Positions 13,101 through 28,100 of a DNA stretch of 64,000 nt are shown piece by piece. The notes under the pieces were generated by a model that had not been told where the DNA came from, searched no databases, and saw only the letters and a list, made by a program, of their open reading frames with translations. The stretch's first letter is position 1. Every line of letters begins with the position of its first letter. Both the position numbers and the translations under genes were made by a program. The stretch comes from Sinonovacula constricta (taxonomy: Eukaryota > Mollusca > Bivalvia > Cardiida > Solecurtidae): contig CM017562.1 in assembly GCA_007844125.1 (NCBI GenBank), forward strand, positions 64,086,138-64,150,137, in the 5' to 3' direction.

Positions 13101-16100
13101 TCTCAGTGTGAGGGCCTTGCTATGGTTTCACATGGCCATCTATACACAGACAGTAGTTTCCATTGTGTATGTGAGGGCCTTGCTATGGTTTCACATGGCC
13201 ATCTATACACAGACAGTAGTTTCCTTTGTGTATGTGAGGGCCTTGCTATGGTTTCACATGACCATCTATACACAGACAGTATTTCTCAGTGTGAGGGTCT
13301 TGCTATGGTTTCACATGACCATCTATACACAGACAGTATTTCTCAGTGTGAGGGCCTTGCTATGGTTTCACATGACCATATGTACTCAGACAGTAGTTCT
13401 CAGTGTGAGTGTGAGGGCCTTGCTATGGTTTCACATGGCCATCTATACACAGACAGTAGTTTCCATTGTGTATGTGAGGGCCTTGCTATGGTTTCACATG
13501 GCCATCTATACACAGACAGTAGTTCCCATTGTGAGGGCCTTGCTATGGTTTCACATGACCATCTATACACAGACAGTAGTTCCCATTGTGTATGTGAGGG
13601 CCTTGCTATGGTTTCACATGACCATCTATACACAGACAGTAGTTCTCAGTGTGAGGGCCTTGCTATGGTTTCACATGACCATCTATACTCAGACAGTAGT
13701 TCTCAGTGTGAGTGTGAGGGCCTTGCTATGGTTTCACATGACCATCTATACTCAGACAGTAGTTCTCAGTGTGAGGGCCTTGCTATGGTTTCACATGACC
13801 TTCTATACTCAGACAGTAGTTTCCATTGTGAGTGTGAGGGCCTTGCTATGGTTTCACATGACCATCTATACACAGACAGTAGTTCCCAGTGTGAGGGCCT
13901 TGCTATGGTTTCACATGACCATCTATACACAGACAGTAGTTCTCATTGTGAGGGCCTTGCTATGGTTTCACATGACCATATGTACTCAGACAGTAGTTCC
14001 CAGTGTGAGGGCCTTGCTATGGTTTCACATGACCATCTATACACAGACAGTAGTTTCCATTGTGAGTGTGAGGGCCTTGCTATGGTTTCACATGACCATC
14101 TATACACAGACAGTAGTTCCCATTGTGAGTGTGAGGGCCTTGCTATGGTTTCACATGACCATCTATACACAGACAGTAGTTTCCATTGTGAGTGTGAGGG
14201 CCTTGCTATGGTTTCACATGACCATCTATACACAGACAGTAGTTTCCATTGTGAGTGTGAGGGCCTTGCTATGGTTTCACATGACCATCTATACACAGAC
14301 AGTAGTTCCCATTGTGAGTGTGAGGGCCTTGCTATGGTTTCACATGACCATCTATACACAGACAGTAGTTCCCATTGTGAGTGTGAGGGCCTTGCTATGG
14401 TTTCACATGACCATCTATACTCAGACAGTAGTTCCCAGTGTGAGGGCCTTGCTATGGTTTCACATGACCATCTATACACAGACAGTAGTTCCCATTGTGA
14501 GTGTGAGGGCCTTGCTATGGTTTCACATGACCATCTATACACAGACAGTAGTTCTCATTGTGAGGGCCTTGCTATGGTTTCATATGACCATATGTACTCA
14601 GACAGTAGTTCCCAGTGTGAGGGCCTTGCTATGGTTTCACATGACCATCTATACACAGACAGTAGTTTCCATTGTGAGTGTGAGGGCCTTGCTATGGTTT
14701 CACATGACCTTCTATACTCAGACAGTAGTTTCCATTGTGAGTGTGAGGGCCTTGCTATGGTTTCACATGACCATCTATACAAAGACAGTAGTTCTCAGTG
14801 TGAGGGCCTTGCTATGGTTTCACATGACATTCTACACTCAGACAGTAGTTCTCAGTGTGAGAGCCTTTCTATGGTTTCACATGGCCATCTATACACAGAC
14901 AGTAGTTCTCAGTGTGAGAGCCTTTCTATGGTTTCACATGGCCATCTATACTCAGACAGTAGTTCCCAGTGTGAGGGCCTTTCTATGGTTTCACATGACC
15001 ATCTATACACAGACAGTAGTTCTCATTGTGAGGGCCTTGCTATGTGTTCACATGACCATCTATACTCAGACAGACAGTAGTTCTCAGTGTGAGGGCCTTG
15101 CTATGGTTTCACATGGCCATCTATACTCAGACAGTAGTTCCCAGTGTGAGGGCCTTGCTATGGTTTCACATGGCCATCTATACTCAGACAGTAGTTCCCA
15201 GTGTGAGGGCCTTGCTATGGTTTCACATGGCCATCTATACTCAGACAGTAGTTCTCAGTGTGAGGGCCTTTCTATGGTTTCACATGACCATCTATACACA
15301 GACAGTAGTTCTCATTGTGAGGGCCTTTCTATGGTTTCACATGACCATCTATACTCAGACAGTAGTTCCCAGTGTGAGGGCCTTTCTATGGTTTCACATG
15401 ACCATCTATACACAGACAGTAGTTCTCATTGTGAGGGCCTTGCTATGTGTTCACATGACCATCTATACTCAGACAGACAGTAGTTCTCAGTGTGAGGGCC
15501 TTGCTATGGTTTCACATGGCCATCTATACTCAGACAGTAGTTCCCAGTGTGAGGGCCTTGCTATGGTTTCACATGGCCATCTATACTCAGACAGTAGTTC
15601 TCAGTGTGAGGACCTTGCTATGGTTTCACATGGCCATCTATACTCAGACAGTAGTTCCCAGTGTGAGGGCCTTGCTATGGTTTCACATGACTTTCAATAC
15701 ACAGACAGTAGTTTCCATTGTGAGGGCCTTGCTATGGTTTCACATGACCTTCTACACTCAGACAGTAGTTCCCATTGTGAGTGCAAGGGTGCAAAACCCT
15801 GTTTTGTATAGAGTTAGTTGTGTAACCTTTCTAGAAACAATAACAAATACTTTGTAACTAAACACATACAAGCCAGGCCAATCTTATTATAGAAATATAA
15901 AGCCATGAATATTAAATTAGCCAGGTCGATTAGCCCTTCCTTGTTTGTAAGGTGTCTTAATATTGACATTTCTTCTTAGCTTCAGCAAGAAGTCACTATT
16001 GTTCAATTTTTAAAGCTCACCCAGAATTTGTTCTATCGATCTGGGCCAGTTTAAGCTATTGGTGCATAAAAGCAGTTATAAAAAGCCAACTAAAATTATC

Positions 16101-19100
16101 GAAAAATCTATTCTACCAATTAGACAAAATATAATTCAGCCATTACATATACCTTCTAAATCTGAAATACAGCTTCTGACATGAGAAGAGAGGCAGACTT
16201 ACAAAGATGACCTACACTGCAATGTTCACACTTATGTCTAATATCAGGTTCATAAAGGAATGTTTAAGGGCAGCTTGTTAGTTTCATTATTGTTTTATGT
16301 CAATACTTGAAGCTGATCCCCTCTTTCAATATTTAGTCAGTGGTATGAAGTGGTGACAGAAATGTATTCCCAGGATCAGTTGACCTTTCTAGCCTAAATC
16401 AGTTCAAGTGGCACAATAATCAGGCCATCATTTTGTAATTAAACCAAAAAAAAAAAACACCTGTAAATCTTCCCATGTCTGCCTTTAACACGCTTCGTAA
16501 CATTCAAGATTCTTCACTAATCATGTAGCTTACTGTCAATTATTTGGATTTGACCATTGTATAAATCCTAATTCCCTTGCTGCTTACTGACACCTATCCT
16601 GTGTTCAGTAAACTTGATTTTAAATATGTTGTTAAACATTTGTATTAAAACTTGAAGGAAGTGACATTAATGTAACATAACTCAGACACTGATATATATA
16701 ATACTGTAAGCCTTCTAAGCATGACCTGGTCCAGCTGAGACAAACTGTACAGATCCAGTATAGCTAGCTCCACTATCTGCTGCTCCACTATCTGCTGCTG
16801 AGTCTCTAGCAGTTGTTACCTTGGTGTGTAGGATATAGCAAGGAAATAAGGAGTTTGTTTGGGTTATTAACAAATTCAGCAGGTCAAAGGTAATTAAAGA
16901 CTCTTCACTGTTTGTTCATGCATAAGGGCTCTGCAGTCATTATTTCTCAGCTTACATGTAGAGCTATAAGAGCACTGAAAACATTAATTCCTTTAAAATT
17001 AAACTGTAAATACCCAAGTGAAGATCTACAAAAAAGGTTTCAAGATTGTCAAGTTATCTATATCAAGATAATCTCAAAATGTTTAAAATTCAACTATCTG
17101 AGACATGAGCTATATGAATAGAGTGCTATTGGGCCATATACACATACAGTTATAACTGCATTGGGTACTACAGACAAACTATCAGGGCTGTACTGAGCCA
17201 AAAAAACATACAATTTGTTACAACTTAGCTGGGAGCTGTCTAATTAGAACCTGCACTATTTTATGTGGAATCTAAAGCAATATATCTAGATACGTTTTCA
17301 TGTACATGCAAAAGATGCCATGAATTAGCATTGGTTATGAACAAATTTCAGCAGTTAGGGTGAACACATGCTACTCGAGATTGGCCGAGACAATGCCAGA
17401 GGAGGGGGTATCCCTGACGAGGTAAATCGGGAGGATTTTCTCCACAAATCTCTCGATGAACAATACCTGTGTCACCAACTAGCTGACAGCAACTTAACGG
17501 CACAAAAAAATGTGTCAATAACTTAAAGGTAATAAAACTTAAATTGTGGTGCTTCAAGCAATCTTTGTTTTCATAATTTGGAGCAAGGGGCATACTCTGT
17601 ACATACAGAGAGATTGTATGGTGTATGATGTAAGACTTAATGTAATCACACCATATTACATTTTTGAAGTAATAAATTGATTTGTGATTTATACAGTAAA
17701 ACTGTTGACCATATGTAATTGTTTTTTATTCAATAAGTTGAGAAATATCAGGATTTTATTAAAGAAAGTATGACTGGTTATTCATTTGCTGTTTAAAATG
17801 TTAAATTAAAAAGCAATGCCACTGACAGGCTTATTCTATAAAAAGCAACCTTTATTAATTAAATTGTTCATGTTGTAAAGTCAATGTCAGTTTTAATGGC
17901 CTGGCTTTAAACAATTTCAGCAATATCCCTAAAGTTTTTCACAAAGACACCTTTTCTCTATTAAGATTTATTTGATTTGTTTTATGAGGATGTGTGTCCA
18001 TTGATTCTACATTGAGAGTACATGAACAAACAGAGAAGCTTCGTATCTGTGATCACTGACAAGAAACAACATCATCAGGGTCAGTACTAATTTTCCAGGG
18101 GTCCCTTATTATGTAAATTTGGTTCAGAACCCATATTTATGATAAGTCAGTTTCTAGGGTCAAGGTGTAAGGGTGCCATGACATAGAGATTCAGCAGCAA
18201 ATAGCGTAGATCCTGATAAGACAGTTCACAGAAATGAGTTGTCCTGGATCTACTAACTGTCTTACTGCTTTAGACTGATCAATACAGGCTATACAGATGA
18301 AGAGTTAAAGTTTTTATATACTGTTTATTTTTGCTTGTCTGCACTACCTGCGGGGGCAGTAATGGTTAACTTAGCTTTTCGCCAAATTAAGAAAAGTATA
18401 AAAAAAAAGAAGAAACTAAGTCAAAATAATGCATGAGAAATAGATGATTATCTAGCGTGCTACAAAAATAAAAATAAGCTTGTAGGAACTTCAAGGATGT
18501 GTTGCTGCCTATTTGCTAATATCATAATTTATTTGCTTAACAAAACTGCTTTCTAAATATTTACCATTTTGGTATCGAGGATCAAAATTTCTCCCTTCAA
18601 GATAAAGGTTAAACATGTCATTTGTGGCAGGCCTGAATCAATAGTAGGCCAGATATTGTCAATGTTTGGTTGCCAATCAGTTTTGTTTTATACTGCCTCC
18701 ATAAACCATCAGCCAAACATTATGACTATTTGAATTGAAAAACCAACAGACACACCTAACATGAAAGACGTCATCAGTTTTGATAATTTATAATGTTTTG
18801 AAGCCATTGAAATGAAAAAAAAACAGCACAACATTAATCTTGATTTATAAGTATTCTTTTAATATCACTATATATAAAAAAAGTTGCAACACATTGGAAG
18901 AAATGTATGTACAGGAATAAATTACATTTATATTGAATACAAAGAAATATCACATAACAGATAAGATGTTTATTATATTTAGTTCTGTTTACTTTCCAGA
19001 CAATAATTCACAGCCTATAATGGCAGCATACAGAAGGAGGGACATATGAGAGTAAGTAAAAGAGACAGACTGACAATTGGAGACTAGAAGAATAAACAGA

Positions 19101-22100
19101 GCACAACAGAATTGACTTACTTTTTGCCATGAACTCATACTCGTAGGATGTGCGTGACTGGGGCCGCGTGGAGTTCTCACTGGATGCTGCGATGGCCTGA
19201 CGGACCTCTGGCGTGGCTTCTAACAGGTACAGTTCTGGAGCATATGCCTGAAACATGATGAAAGATAGCTTCAAACATAATTACACTTTATTACACTGAT
19301 CAGAGCAAAATATACCTAATATGTATGGTGTAATCTGGTGTATGACATTAAGGAATTTCAGCGCTAGCCCAACCTCCATTTATTATACTAAGTGAGTGTT
19401 GTTAAAAAGATTCATCTGTCAAATTAATGACCAATGACTTTGCTTGCCCAAAATCAATGTCACTTACTAAAACCATTGCAGAAAAAAATGAATTCTAGCC
19501 AGTGTAGATATGATGTTAGTTTGAAAAATCAAGATCAGCATGGCCATGTAGCATGCAGCATCAATGTTTACCTTACTGACATAACACTGTATCAGTCCAC
19601 ATAGAGAGCTCTTACCTGGGGTGGCAGGAAATTTTTGGCTTTCAGAGTTGTCTCTTGTCGGGACTTTAACTGAAAAACAACAAAAACAATTACATTAATT
19701 TAAAACTTAGGCAATAATGATTATGTTTCCAAAAATTAATTATCATTTTGTACCATGTACATTTTTATAGTTCAAATCAATTCTTTCCTATGAAACAGGC
19801 ATTGGCACAAAGTATGGCCATAAAATCATCAAGAGGATAAGCATTGTACTAAAGGTTGGGTTCAAAATGCATGTGTTTGGTTCTCTCAGGTCTTTACACA
19901 AAACAAAAATTAAATTTAGATTCTAAAATTATATTACTGGGGACATTTTACAAGGTCTATTATAGTTTTAAAAGATTAGCATGTTATACTGTCATAAACT
20001 CATGTTGTATTGAACTGACTGTTATTGGCAGACATAAACCTACAATGACAACTGTTTGGTCAGGAGCCCAGATATGCCATACCATAATGGCAAGCACAGT
20101 TAGCTGACAGTTTCTCAAGAACCACTACTCAACATGTCCCTTCAATTATTCAACGTTACAAAGATAGAAACATGAATGGCTTCAAAAGAACTCTCCAGTT
20201 GTAAAAGCAAATATCTAAAAACAACTGTCTGTCACAATTTATATGGAAAGATAAAGATATTATTCATAGAGTTTATATAAAGTTTTGAGGAGACATAATA
20301 TTAAACACAGAAGTATTGTACATGATACAATAATATTTGTACAAAACTGTCTGCTTGTCTTTGACTGCATGGCCAAAATGAGCTTGTTGCCATATTTTTT
20401 TCAAACAGAAATTTTCTTTAAAGCCTGAATAACAAAATTGAGGGCAAGGAGCACACTTTCTGACAGAGACTGTTTGAAACTGACTGTTTCCTGTTTAAAA
20501 ATAACAATTGTGATACAGATGAGTATAGGTATACCATTAAAATTACATTTTTAAACAATTATGACAGTTAAAACTTTAGGTAGATTATGAGAGCAGGTTC
20601 AGAATTTACAAATAACCAATGAACTAGTCAGGTTTATTAGTTTTAGATTGTTTCTACAACGTTCAATGAAAAAAACTCACAACTTAAAGCAATTGACACT
20701 GGACTGTAGGGTTAATTGATGAGGTGGCTGCAATAATGTGTAAACAATTCCATTGTTGACATGGGTCATCGTGACCAGATGCATGGCCCTGCTGGGGACT
20801 CAGCTATCACAGTCTCCACTTATAATACAATGATAAGCATCAGCTGTTGCTATGATTGTTGTTATTGCTCAAGTAACATAAAGTTCAGTGATATTGCAAT
20901 AATAAACAACAGCTGATATTACTGTGAAAGCATTTTATTTTGTGGGGCATTTAATTACGTGGAATTCGTTGGCAAGACAATCCACGAATTTAAGTACTAA
21001 CAATATAAAATCCCCTCGGTTAGACTTTCGAAAGCTAGATTTAATTGTAAATCATGTCAACATATTTTTACTTAACAGGACATAAAGCTCAAACAAACAG
21101 ACGATTTCACCACACTTTATTTACATTGTATTGACATAGAACGATAAAACATGTTACAAACATATGCCATTTAATCATGAAAAACAATCAATGCTAAGTA
21201 ATTTTATACTGTAATATATACACGAGCACTTTGTAAAAGTGAGACAGAAATAAAAGCGCTGATCAACTTTAAAGGTGTAGGGTGTTTACTCAAGGGTCTG
21301 TTTTGTGTCAGTTTGCATAGTACGCTAATTGGCGTTAATTGACAGTCAATGGCTTCGTTAAATTAGACCCTTAAAAGAACCCGCGCCCCTAACATCTTTA
21401 TGAATATAATTCCTTAAATGACATGCTAATTGACAGTTTGGTGTCATGAAAGTCGTCTGATGAGACTTGGCTGTGAAAACATTGACCGGCTGCCATGGAT
21501 CATTATCCTCAGGCGTGACGTAAGACAATAGGCAGAGTCACTCACTAATCCGTAGTTTCGCAATTGACCCTGTTTCAGTGTTAGGCCTCAGTTTCGCATC
21601 TGTCAAAAATCAAAGGTAATTTTCTTTTAATTTCGTGGATAGGGCAATCCATAAAGTCAAGTTCCCACGAATATGCCCGTTCTCTTCAAACAACGAAATT
21701 TCTGCCCCACGAAATAAAATGCTTTCACAGTATAGCTGCCAGAATGGCAACATGCCAATTCTGTGATTCCAATGTCACACACTATTAATACTTTAGTGAT
21801 TTGCATACAGAGGTGTTATGATTGATACATGACACTTGAATTCCCTATTGGTAAAGTTGTAAACTAAAACTTAATCATCAAGCAATGAAATATGCCTTCA
21901 TAATGCCATGAAGGCTAACAAAGTAGAAGTCAACTGAAGGTTTTCACTTGTAAAACAATAAATACCCATATAGCCCCTATAAACTACAAGATGCCTTTTA
22001 TCAATTCTAATTTTGCAAATCATTGCCAGATAAGAACTGGGTGTACCTAAGTAGGTATAAGATTTAACTATGAAATACTGGCACTTGTGTTGTTTAATAT

Positions 22101-25100
22101 CTGCAGCTATCATCCGTGGAGTAAAGCCTATTATCTGGTCGACTGTTTGCTATTGTTTTAGCATGATTAGATTATCAGCGGAGAGTCAACATGTAATGGG
22201 TTGGTTTGTTTGAAGATGGCCGTCTCAAGAAGCATTGCTCCTCCTTCCGCGACCTTGGTAGGTCACGTCACCTCTCCACGCACACACTTACGTCCAAACC
22301 TACCATTGAACATACTGCACAACAAACCGTGGGACAGTGAGGGCTCAAATACATGACTTAATTTGCACATTTTACAGATATGTAATACAATGTTATAAAT
22401 TGTCTCTTGTATTGTCTCGACCAAGTGTGCTTGTTTTTACTCCAAGCAAACCACCTTGTTTAATTACCCACATTTTGATTCACTACAACGGCAATCTAAA
22501 AAATGAGTAGTGCAATATTACACTTCTATTTTCCAAAAGAACTATATATTTATTTCACTTTTACTGTCATATCATATTAGTGTTCATTATGAATATTATA
22601 TTGACTAAACAATTATCCTAACCTTTCACATATTCACATTAAAACTCAGTTTTAGAATTCCTGATTCATTCACATTGCACAAAGATTCATACTTGATTGT
22701 TTTATATTTGGATAATGATTATACGAGATATCCTGCTTGATACCATTTTCAATACTTCCATGGTTTTGTAATCTAAAACCATGCATTAAAATCGACTGGA
22801 CCCCTGCATTAAAACCCCAGCTATCAATTTCACCTAAAGTGTTGTATGTATGGATGTCATTATAGGCCTCTGTGATGTTTTGTTGGTCTGTTACAGATCT
22901 GCCATACATCAGACAGTGACAGCGGAAGTGCCACAATGATGGCTATCATTTCACTGCAGCCGACAATGCCAGCCATACACCAGTGCCTGTAACTGCTTGA
23001 CTGTACTCCAATAAAACCCTACAGTATGACACCCACTCATCCACGGTTACGGTTGCCGAGGGTGATTTGAACCTTGATGGATACACTTTAAAATAAAACC
23101 ACAGTTCGTATTTTGTACCTTCAAAAGGAAATATTTGATACCAACATGGATCAATTTTGAGATGATGTATCAATGTTTAATGCCAATTAGTTTGTGCAAA
23201 TCTTGAAGAGTGAAAGGCTCAGTACCAATGCATGAAACAATAGAATCAAGCAAACACATACATTTTATCATAGTCACAAAGATACAATTCTAATATGTAC
23301 TAAAAATCTAGGAGTTTGACGATGACATGAGAATTTGTGTTTTGTGACTACATATATCTTAACTTTTGTCATTTTAGTTCAAATGTATCAATTATCTAAT
23401 ATAAATGCATGAAACAATATAATAAATCAAACATTTTATCATAGTCACAAAGATACAATTCTAATATGTACTAAAAATGTAGGAGTTTGACGATGACATG
23501 AGATTTTTTGTTTTGTGTCTACATATCTCTTAACTTTTGTCATTTTAGTTCAAATTTATCAATCATCTAATATAAATGTATATTTTTATCTAACACATTT
23601 AATAAGGGTGAAGATTTTAATTTACAATTTTCACAACATTTCCTTCTTTTACCATTTTATTTGATATAGCCTACAAATTGTTAGTTTGAAAATGAGTACT
23701 ATATATTAATTTTGAAAACCCTTAAAAACTTAATGACTAGCCATCAACAAAGACCTTGGGTGTTCAATTAAATAGAAATCATGGAAAGGATACTTATTTA
23801 TTACCTGTCATAGCTGATGCGTTAATCATTGCCTAGCATGATGTATTGATTTCTTGACAAGTCTGTGCAATTACTATCAGTAGTAATCATTGAATATAAT
23901 TAGGATTATATGATTTCTTTTCTGTGTGTTTCAAAGGGCAAAAAGTACTGGTAGTTTTTTACCCTAAGGCAATATCAACTGGTTAATCCTAACTGTTAGT
24001 TAACAGGGACTGATGCTCAAATCCTGTTGTTAGGGTGACAATCTCCAGGACACAGTGCTTTCTTATGTCAACAGTTGAAGACCTAATTGTCAACCACAGA
24101 AAGTATTCTATTTCTTCCCTCTAATAAAAGTAATGTTTTAAATAATGTTTTATTTCTCACAAATGGTAACTTTAAGCTGTATTTCTTTTTAGCAGGTCTA
24201 TCAATATCACCCTGTATGCCAATGTTTTCTTCTAGGCATATATAAAAAGCCATATCCTATACAATGCAAGGTTTGAGTACATGCTGATGTATCCGTTTCG
24301 TTTGCATAATATGCACAGATCAAATAAAACAAATGCATGTCATTAAGTCTCAATATAACCAGTGTCTGTTCAATACTTTAATGCTCTATACTCTGGGCAT
24401 TAAATGCCTGCTGCTAGTTTAAATGGACTGGCTAAATATTTACAGACTGAGATCAGTTCTAGTATCTGCTACATGGGGAGATTGTGATTCCTGATTGTCA
24501 TTTCAAGTAACAATAGAGCTTCATTAACTCTTAGCCTTCTGAACAACAATGGAACAGGCTACAGCAAATAGTGTTGATTCAATGAGCCAGCATTCGCTGG
24601 GATTTAACTTATTATGATCTGCACTATTTTCTGGTCAGCATTTATTACTACATTTGACTTATGCAGGATTTTGCAGCAAATAGCAGAAGCCATTAGCAAA
24701 CACAGCATGCTAAGGCTTAACAATGACAGGCACAGCGGTGTCACAATTCACCAAGCTTGATATGCAATCTTCTACTTAGTATGCAATCCACCCAGCCTGG
24801 TATGCAATCTCCAGCCTGGTATGCAATCCACCCAGCCTGGTATGCAATCCACCCAGCCTGGTATGCAATCCACCCAGCTTGGTATGAAATCCACCCAGCC
24901 TGGCATACAATCTACCCAGCCTCGTATGCAATCAACCCAGCCTGGTATGCAATCCACCCAACCTGGTATACAATCTACCCAGCCTCGTATGCAATCCACC
25001 CAGCCTGGTATGCAATCAACCAGGCTGGTATACAATCTCTGGCTTGGTATGCAATCCACCAAGCCTGGTATATAATCTCTAGCTTAACAAAGTAGATTAT

Positions 25101-28100
25101 GAAAATGAAATGGCTTGTATATTCATTTCAGATAACTAAAGGAAATATATTGGGCATAAGCACCAGTAGTGGTACACAATATATTAGGTAGGCTATCTAC
25201 AATGATCATATTAGCTTTTTTCACTTACTGCTTTCAAATCTAGTTATGCTCAATAACATAATATCTTCCCATATTTGTTTTATATAAGAAATAAGTTCAA
25301 ATAACTAAAGTATATTCGGCAATGATAACAAAACATGTGAGATAATAGTGGCATGATGGTGAACCTCCATACCTTTTGTATTTCAATGTAGAACATTTAA
25401 AAGGATGTTGTTGTGTTTAAAAAGGAAAAAAAATATCTCAAGTTGATTATTTTAAAAAACAATGTGACAAAATCTTTTCTTTTAAACATTCTACATAATG
25501 TTGTTATGCAGTGGGGTGGCATGGTAAAATAAACATGTGTCTGTGTATTGATATGGGATAAAGATTGTTTATCCTGGAGACAATAGGTTGTAGATAGTTC
25601 CCAGTGATAATCCTTCTAGGATGATAGATTATCTCTAGATGGTAATCAGAGGACATAATCAGACTAATCCAGTGCCAGCACAGCACAGGCTGGGGTGGTT
25701 ATGTCAAGCATTGGCACACTCTAGGAGAAAAAGACTGTAACTGTGTCTAAATATGGACAATAGTTATGTTAGTACTACATAAGCATGTTACCTCTGTCCC
25801 TGTACATACATCCTAGAACCATCTATAGGTAACCAACAAATAGGTCCAGGTACCCCACACTATAGCATGTCAGTCAAAGTAGCCCAGTACACAGGGCTGA
25901 CAGAATACCAACAGCTTTTCTGTTGTTTGTTGTTGATTAAATAAGACACAATTACCACAGCTCCATACAATAGTTGGCTGCACTTCAAGTTACTTTATTG
26001 TATTGTATACTATGTGAGACTTCCATTTTATACACAAATATAGTTACATTTAACAACTTATTTTGTTAAATACTAAGAGTATATGTGTCATGTTTTAAAA
26101 GCAATAATGAGCATAAACAAGAGTTCCTAAAACTTTCCTTTTATAACATTCCGTAGTTTTACATAACTTGTAACTGGTTTAAAAATATAAGTAAAGAGGT
26201 TATCCGATTAGCATAGCTATTCTTACTTTTAGTTAGATTTGGTTTTTTCTGTTAGATTTTATTTTTATGTTCATAGTGAAACCTTTTTCATTAAACAACA
26301 TGTAACAATAATTGTGACACTCAGACCAAGAATGACAACATAATTGCAACAATGTTCACAGTAGTGCACTGTGGTAGCATTGAAGAATGTGAGATAAGCA
26401 TGAAAGGGACCCGTAAATTAATGGCTTCTTTTTTATCTGGAGGCTACAATGGTGTCTGCACAATGTTTATGCACAGGCCAATGTAACAAAGGTTCCTATT
26501 ATGACAGAGAAAAAGAAAGCTCCCAGTTGTTTTGAATGACAAAAATTTTGAAATCAAATAATTATAATGCTAATTAAAGGGATTCATTAGCATACGAGCA
26601 TGTCTTTTCAAGGCGTTTAGTGCCCAACTAAAATACAATAGTTCTTTGTTGTGAAGTAGGTGACAAGTAAGGCTCAGTTCAATTTATAAAGTTAATGTCT
26701 TATATTGCTAAACTGGCATTTGATACTTCCATTAAGTGGTTTTGAGAAATTGAGAGAAGTGTAAATTTTCTTGATTTCGGGTAGAAAATGGATGATTTTT
26801 AAATAGAGTTATTATGAATAAAATGCTATACATTGTTTAATAAAGTATACATTCTGTAGTCATTTCTTCACTGCATGTTGTGAAACTATAAGTTTAGTGG
26901 ACACATTCTAAGGACATTTGTCTGCTAATGGCAAATGAAATGTATGAATAAACATGTTTAAATATAATTAAATAGTACAGTGCTGGCAAATGGCATAAAG
27001 ACTTTACAAATGTATCAAGCAATGGAAATTTGCTCCTTACATCTTAAGATAAATTTATTTTAACGTATAGCATAATATAATTTTTTTGTACTTTCTGGCT
27101 TGAAACTGTTAGACATCCAGAGGAAGTCCGAGATCTGAGAAGGATGGAGAAAATTGGTTGCCAGGTCATTAGGGGTGTCCCAGTGGCAGCCATCACTTTG
27201 GGACAGATAGGACAGACATTTCAAGGCAAGACTACTTGCCAGGTCATTAGGGGTGTCCCAGTGGCAGCCATCACTTTGGGACAGATAGGACAGACATTTC
27301 AAGGCAAGACTCTACTTGCCAGGTCATTAGAGGTGTCCCGGTGGCAGCCAACACTATAGGACAGATAGGACAGACATTTCAAGGCAAGACTCTACTTGCC
27401 AGGTCATTAGGGGTGTCCCAGTGGCAGCCTTCACTTTGGGACAGATAGGACAGACATTTCAAGGCAAGACTCTACTTGCCAGATCATTAGAGGTGTCCCA
27501 GTGACAGCCAACACTATGGGACAGATAGGACAGACATTTCAAGGCAAGACTCTACTTGGCAGGCCATTAGAGGTGTCCCGGTGGCAGCCAACACTATGGG
27601 ACAGATAGGACAGACATTTCAAGGCAAGACTCTACTTGCCAGATCATTAGAGGTGTCCCGGTGGCAGCCAACACTATGGGACAGATACGACAGACATTTC
27701 AAGGCAAGACTCTACTTGGCAGGCCATTAGTGGTGTCCCAGTGGCAGCCAACACTATGGGACAGATAGGACAGACATTTCAAGGCAAGACTCTACTTGCC
27801 AGGTCATTAGAGGTGTCCCGGTGGCAGCCAACACTATGGGACAGATACGACAGACATTTCAAGGCAAGACTCTACTTGCCAGGTCATTAGAGGTGTCCCA
27901 GTGGCAGCCAACACTATGGGACAGATAGGACAGACATTTCAAGGCTAGACTCTACTTGCCAGGTCATTAGTGGTGTCCCAGTGGCAGCCAACACTAAGGG
28001 ACAGATAGGACAGATATTTCAAGGCTAGACTCTACTTGCCAGGCCATTAGAGGTGTCCCAGTGGCAGCTAACACTAAGGGACAGATAGCACAGACATTTC

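Noticed and set aside
12712..15483. 923-codon plus-strand open frame (and the 770- and 240-codon companions)
   Set aside because: It is the 57/63-bp minisatellite read in frame. Several frames on both strands are open at once, and it lies on the opposite strand within SPATA1 intron 5.
24757..25095. Open frames on both strands with seven-residue repeats
   Set aside because: 21-bp satellite artefact.
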